64,000 nt of DNA from NCBI GenBank assembly GCA_014338405.1, contig JTDE01000299.1:115385-179384 (forward strand), in the 5' to 3' direction. The DNA is from Paragonimus skrjabini miyazakii (taxonomy: Eukaryota; Platyhelminthes; Trematoda; Plagiorchiida; Troglotrematidae). The first letter of the stretch is position 1; each line of letters starts with the position of its first letter. The position numbers and the translations under genes are program-made. Positions 59,880 to 64,000 of the stretch are shown here, piece after piece. The notes under the pieces are model-generated. The model worked only from the letters and a program-made list of their open reading frames with translations, searched no databases and had not been told where the DNA came from.

Positions 59880-62574
59880 CTTAACAATACGTAATCGACA
59901 ATTCCAATAACGCTGACTGTCTGCTTAATAGCGCTGCATAACACGCAGCTTCGTTTGGGAGTAGCAGAGAACGACTCGTATATGCATAAACTGAAGGGTA
60001 AATCTTAACACCAAAAAGATCAAGGACCAGACATGACTGTTGAGAACATGTATGCGCACGTTGTATAACTTGTCATCAGAGATCATGTGGCGGCGCCTAT
60101 TGACACAAAACTTATTTATGATCGAATGATGAATAACGCCAAAAAAAATGCATGTTATATAAATAACAGTGTACTGAATACACGTGAATAACAAAAACTG
60201 TATAACAAAATGTTTGGACATATCAAAATCCGGATATCGCAGTAGAAATGATCATTGTGGATCACTGATTGAGCCGGTGAAAGTTTGATGGTATGAGGGA
60301 CAGATGCGTTGATGTGAGAGTGGTTCTTACCCTCTAATTTGCTTGTTGGGTGAAGCCGCACAACTCTTGGAGTCAAAGATGCTTACCGTAGGATAATGTA
60401 TTGTTTAGTTCGCGTGGCGAAGTCAAAACAAGATGTGTGGTTCAACATATTGTGCAGTAGTGAATGCTCATTCTTCTTAATACGTCACGTAAAAGTGTGT
60501 GACAAACCCTGAGTAGTTGTTGTGACTTTGTTCGTGGCCAAGACCCATGTCAAACAGTGAACTAGGTGATGTATGGTTGGCACCGACACTAACGTCGATG
60601 AGACAAATGCTGATCACGTTGGGCGTTGACTATCAGGCCCTGTGTCGGGCGGCCCTTATCAGGCGTTGTACCAGGTCTCGATTTAAAAAAACATTGCTGC
60701 CTTTATAGTTCACACTAGCCTTTGAAATATGGGGATACGTTACACGCTGAACATGTTAGGGAGGTAACTGACCTGACTGCATACATGATAGGTTTAACAA
60801 GATCACTAACGAACGTGTACGGACGAACGCACTGGGGGTCTGGTGATGGGTTTATCATGATGTTCCGGTTGACCGATCAGCGACCTGTCAATTTTGCATG
60901 AGGTTATTCGAACCCTTACATACTACACTGAAGGATATAAATTCACAACAACAGCGCAAACTAGTGCATTGTGGTTACTGTTTTACATTTTTAGATAACT
61001 GTAACAGATGTCTTACAATGAACAACTTTTCTGGCCAGACCTTTTATCGGTCACAACAATAAGACTATCTTCTAGGTTCGAGAAAACGTTAGTAAAAGCT
61101 ATCAAAATTGTTGGAATCTACATGATACTACTGACAAAATTACAATAACGGTGCCCTCTCATTTCGGATGTAAGTTAACTGGATAGTAAAGCTATTCAGT
61201 ATAAAGGTGTTCAAAATAAACCCAAAAAAATGGTCAACAGGCAACGCGAAACGAGTTCATTAAAACAGTCAATCACAGATGAAAATGAGAGATTTGCAAA
61301 CAATATCATACAAGAAAATTCTAGTAGGTACACAATGGTGTTTAGAAACAAAAAAAACAAAAGCAAGAAACATTTTCTGCACGAAGTCATGGTGTAAAAT
61401 TCATTGTGAGTGTTCACTGCATACAATTTTATGAACGACAAACAAATGAAAAGCATATTTTAAAGAATCCAAATGTTGGTGTTGCATCAAACATAGAACG
61501 ACAAACATACTGACCGAACTTTAACAAATCCCGCACCGTTTATATGGTCAGCACCATATATTATGTATGCAAGACGAATTCATGACTCGTTTGTCAATAA
61601 AGTGGACACCGTCGATGCAGAAAAGAATTTCAACTCCTCTGGCAAATATTGATAACTTGGAACTGTGAGCTATACCAATGACAACGCCGTTTGACAGTGG
61701 TTAGTTCGTGCACAACTTGCAAATTGTTTTGTCAAAATAGTTTTTACACTGTTTACCTCTCAATCACATTTCATGTTGTGGGTTCAATACGTAGACAACA
61801 TTCACTCGAAATCAGTCCAGTATATTGGGTCGAAGTTGACAATAATGTAGAAGTCCTGATGAGCTGATATTTAGGAAATTTGGTGAGGTACCTTGTTGTT
61901 TTTCACACCGAAAGTATGGAGAACTTGACAGTTCATGCAACTTGTCTATTCTGCTATCTGGGAAGTTGAAGTTGCCTCACTTAAAATAGCTGTCTAGCAT
62001 ATATATTGAAAGTTGGTGATTTGGATCACAAACACTAGAAGATTCATTGGTGTGTCTGTTGTTTGCTCTTTTTATCTGCACTACACCGAAGTATCAATCG
62101 TTGAGGTCATTCACAACAGTTACGCTTTACGTGGGCCGAATCCATATATTGCTAATATGGTTCACCTAGGTCATTTCCAGTTACAATCTGAGTACACAAA
62201 GTCTTGAGTTCACAGGTGACCTTTGGATATCACAGCCATCCTGCTTCTCGTTCGTTACACAGATGTGAACAAAGCTAAACCGAGGGATATAGAAACTCAC
62301 TTCTGCTTACGAATTTCTAACAAACTCCTGTCAGCTTTAGTTAGGGGATGTAAAATCTATTTACATCTGGATCATAGTAGATATGGTATCGTGAATTTAA
62401 ACTTTGTGTCAGCCATTGGAACTTTTATTGATCGGTTTAACGGAATGGTGTGGGATGGTTGCATCCCATCTGGCTTCTGTTATTTTAGTTAACCTGAAAA
62501 AGGTGCTGAAATTCCTTCTTGAATAATTTGGGCCTGAAAATGGATCGGCGTGACAGAACACTCGCGATACGTAC
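59880..62574. other. Non-coding stretch, no gene recognised
   Basis: Short ORFs only. Near 61857 a CTGATGAGCTG is followed by GAAATT, but stem II cannot form, so it is not a hammerhead. Confidence 0.4.
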
Positions 62575-62713
62575 CTTCTGTAGGAGGCTTGATCGATGTT
62601 ATATTTGATAAGTTACGAATATCGGTAGTGTTATCTTGAACGGCCCAGATAGTGGAAGGGGTAACAGCGTCTGAACTTCCGAATATTTCACAAAGATCGC
62701 CTCCCGGTGTCAG
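62575..62713 (-). CDS. Candidate exon, Jupiter/HN1-like PGG motif
   Basis: The minus-strand open frame reads KLTPGGDLCEIFGSSDAVTP and continues to SNITSIKPPTEG. It ends at a good donor (GAAG followed by GTACGT, intron start 62574). The only AG between the upstream in-frame stop and the motif is at 62715-62714, although its pyrimidine tract is poor. The pattern PGG-x4-IFGS-x4-TP resembles the conserved PPGG...IFG block of the Jupiter microtubule-associated / HN1 (JPT) family, small basic proteins linked to microtubules. I see only one block and no second conserved motif, so the family call is tentative. No neighbouring exon was identified. Confidence 0.35.
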
Positions 62714-64000
62714 CTTTTTCGGATACACATTTCAACATGAAATTGAAACCGTCTAGCTTTCCATTCAAACATTCACAGAAGCAGAGGAGAGTTGATAGAG
62801 GTTGTTGTCCGAACATAACTGCGACAAAAATCAACGCTGGATTAATTTTATGCCCATCTGATTGTTACAAAAACCATGTAAGCTCTCCACCTGGGGCACA
62901 GAGTCATCGACATGACTGGTTAGCTTACCCAAGTCAATGGGGGCTCAACTATCACACACTATGACCTTAACCACCGATGGTGACCTTAACTCGACCGTTC
63001 CTACCGGTGATTCGTATTTTGGTCGGACAGGTGGAACAACCACTCACACGCCCACGACGACGGACACTGATGGCCGATTACAGGTTACATGGATGAGTCA
63101 CACGCGTTTTGTGTCAGGTTCTTACGGCCGCCAATATCGAAGTGCTCAGCTTCAAGCCACAAATATCTATTCCTCATTGCATAAGCTTCCAAATGTATGT
63201 TCGTTTTACGTGCGTTTGCACATCACTGAAATCCATATGGTCTCGTCTCCTCTAATCTAATCACTGGAGGAAGATCTCGGTAAATCCCCAATCCTGATCT
63301 CATCTCCACCCCACAACACACCCTCCCACCCATGCCTTCAGCTCTCAAGGCGCATGGCGTTTGTCTAACAATAAAACGAAACATCTGACTGGCGTCAGCG
63401 TCTGGACGGTGGTGACGGGTGATGGTATGGTCAGTCGGATTGTTAACACAAAAGGCAACCGAAACAGCTGGAGCTTCGTTTTGTTTCTTGCCGGCGTTAA
63501 TTGGACCAGATATATTCGGATAGATGTGCAAGCATGCACGCATGTCCGTATGTTAGTGTACATTGATCATATCCACGGGTGTGAAACATCGGGTCATCAT
63601 CACACGTCCGAACAAAAAAGCATGGCAGGCATTAAAACATAAGGTTGATTTCGACCATACAACCTGGACATTAATCGCCCCCCCTCCCCAACCACAACTA
63701 AGCCAAACCGTTCACACCGTTTCAAGGCCCAACTTAGCTGGTAGATAACTGGTCTACTTCGCCTCTCAGCTCTCTGATGAAATACATTTTCTGTAGTTAA
63801 GACGTTAAATGGCCTACATAAACCGGATAGTTCATGACGCTATAACATTGAGTATTCGGCTGAATCCAACAAACATGGAGCGAAATAGCTTGCGTCCTTA
63901 CTCGCTGTTTTCTGGTGATGAGATGAAAATTATTACATTAAGGAGCCTTTGACCACAGTTGAGTCATTACAGCTGGAATGAATAGATGAAGAAACCAACA
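62714..64000. other. Non-coding or undetermined stretch
   Basis: Several overlapping plus-strand frames (for example 62937-63260, Thr-rich, and 63361-63642) lack motifs and clear splice sites. Composition is somewhat more GC-rich at 63.0-63.5 kb. No gene called. Confidence 0.35.

Noticed and set aside
61857..61885. CTGATGAGCTG followed by GAAATT on the plus strand as a hammerhead
   Set aside because: The ends of the would-be stem II do not pair and no NUH site with a closing stem I was found.
1..64000. CRISPR arrays, rRNA genes, prokaryotic operons
   Set aside because: No regularly spaced identical repeats, no rRNA-like conserved stretches, and no tightly packed long ORFs with ribosome binding sites.

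Overview
The window looks like a piece of a eukaryotic, probably flatworm (digenean trematode), nuclear genome assembly. There are no operon-like runs of ORFs, almost every ORF is below 130 codons, and there is one 100-N scaffold gap. The recognisable content is a trematode-like repeat set: Penelope-like elements (PLEs) with reverse transcriptase plus GIY-YIG endonuclease, Tc1/mariner copies, tRNA-derived SINEs and a foldback element. 'Trematode' is my inference from this repertoire, not something read directly. Most of the sequence is intronic or intergenic, and only a few weak single-exon candidates could be picked out for host genes.

Layout. 0-9.3 kb: one SINE copy carrying a decayed hammerhead ribozyme (4.1-4.5 kb), otherwise nothing recognised. 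9.3-9.9 kb: decayed C-terminal PLE fragment. 12.7-15.8 kb: SINE cluster, including a copy with an apparently complete type I hammerhead ribozyme (13242-13289, minus), and the assembly gap (14885-14984). 16.2-20.0 kb: two Tc1/mariner-like copies in opposite orientation, one with a full-length transposase frame broken by two stop codons and one internally deleted. 24.2-26.0 kb: PLE remnants of two further families. 29.4-33.0 kb: more hammerhead-SINE copies. 33.5-38.2 kb: candidate exons. 40.6-42.0 kb: decayed PLE. 43.34-46.44 kb: nearly intact PLE with direct terminal repeats (pLTRs) and a 7-bp target-site duplication. 46.7-47.0 kb: head-to-head pair of a second tRNA-SINE. 50.76-51.29 kb: large inverted repeat. 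52.9-53.2 kb: hammerhead-SINE copy. 62.57-62.71 kb: a candidate exon resembling the Jupiter/HN1 PGG motif.

How the parts relate. The window is a record of retroposition. The PLEs encode their own reverse transcriptase and nicking endonuclease. The tRNA-promoted SINEs, including the ribozyme-bearing family, must borrow such activities. The ribozyme-bearing family is the most notable system here. At least nine partial or full copies share a unit of about 400-430 bp containing a Pol III-like A/B box and a hammerhead motif. At least two copies start and end at points that only make sense if the template was a head-to-tail multimer or a circle. This resembles schistosome Sm-alpha elements and retrozymes, but I cannot tell whether this particular family has been described.
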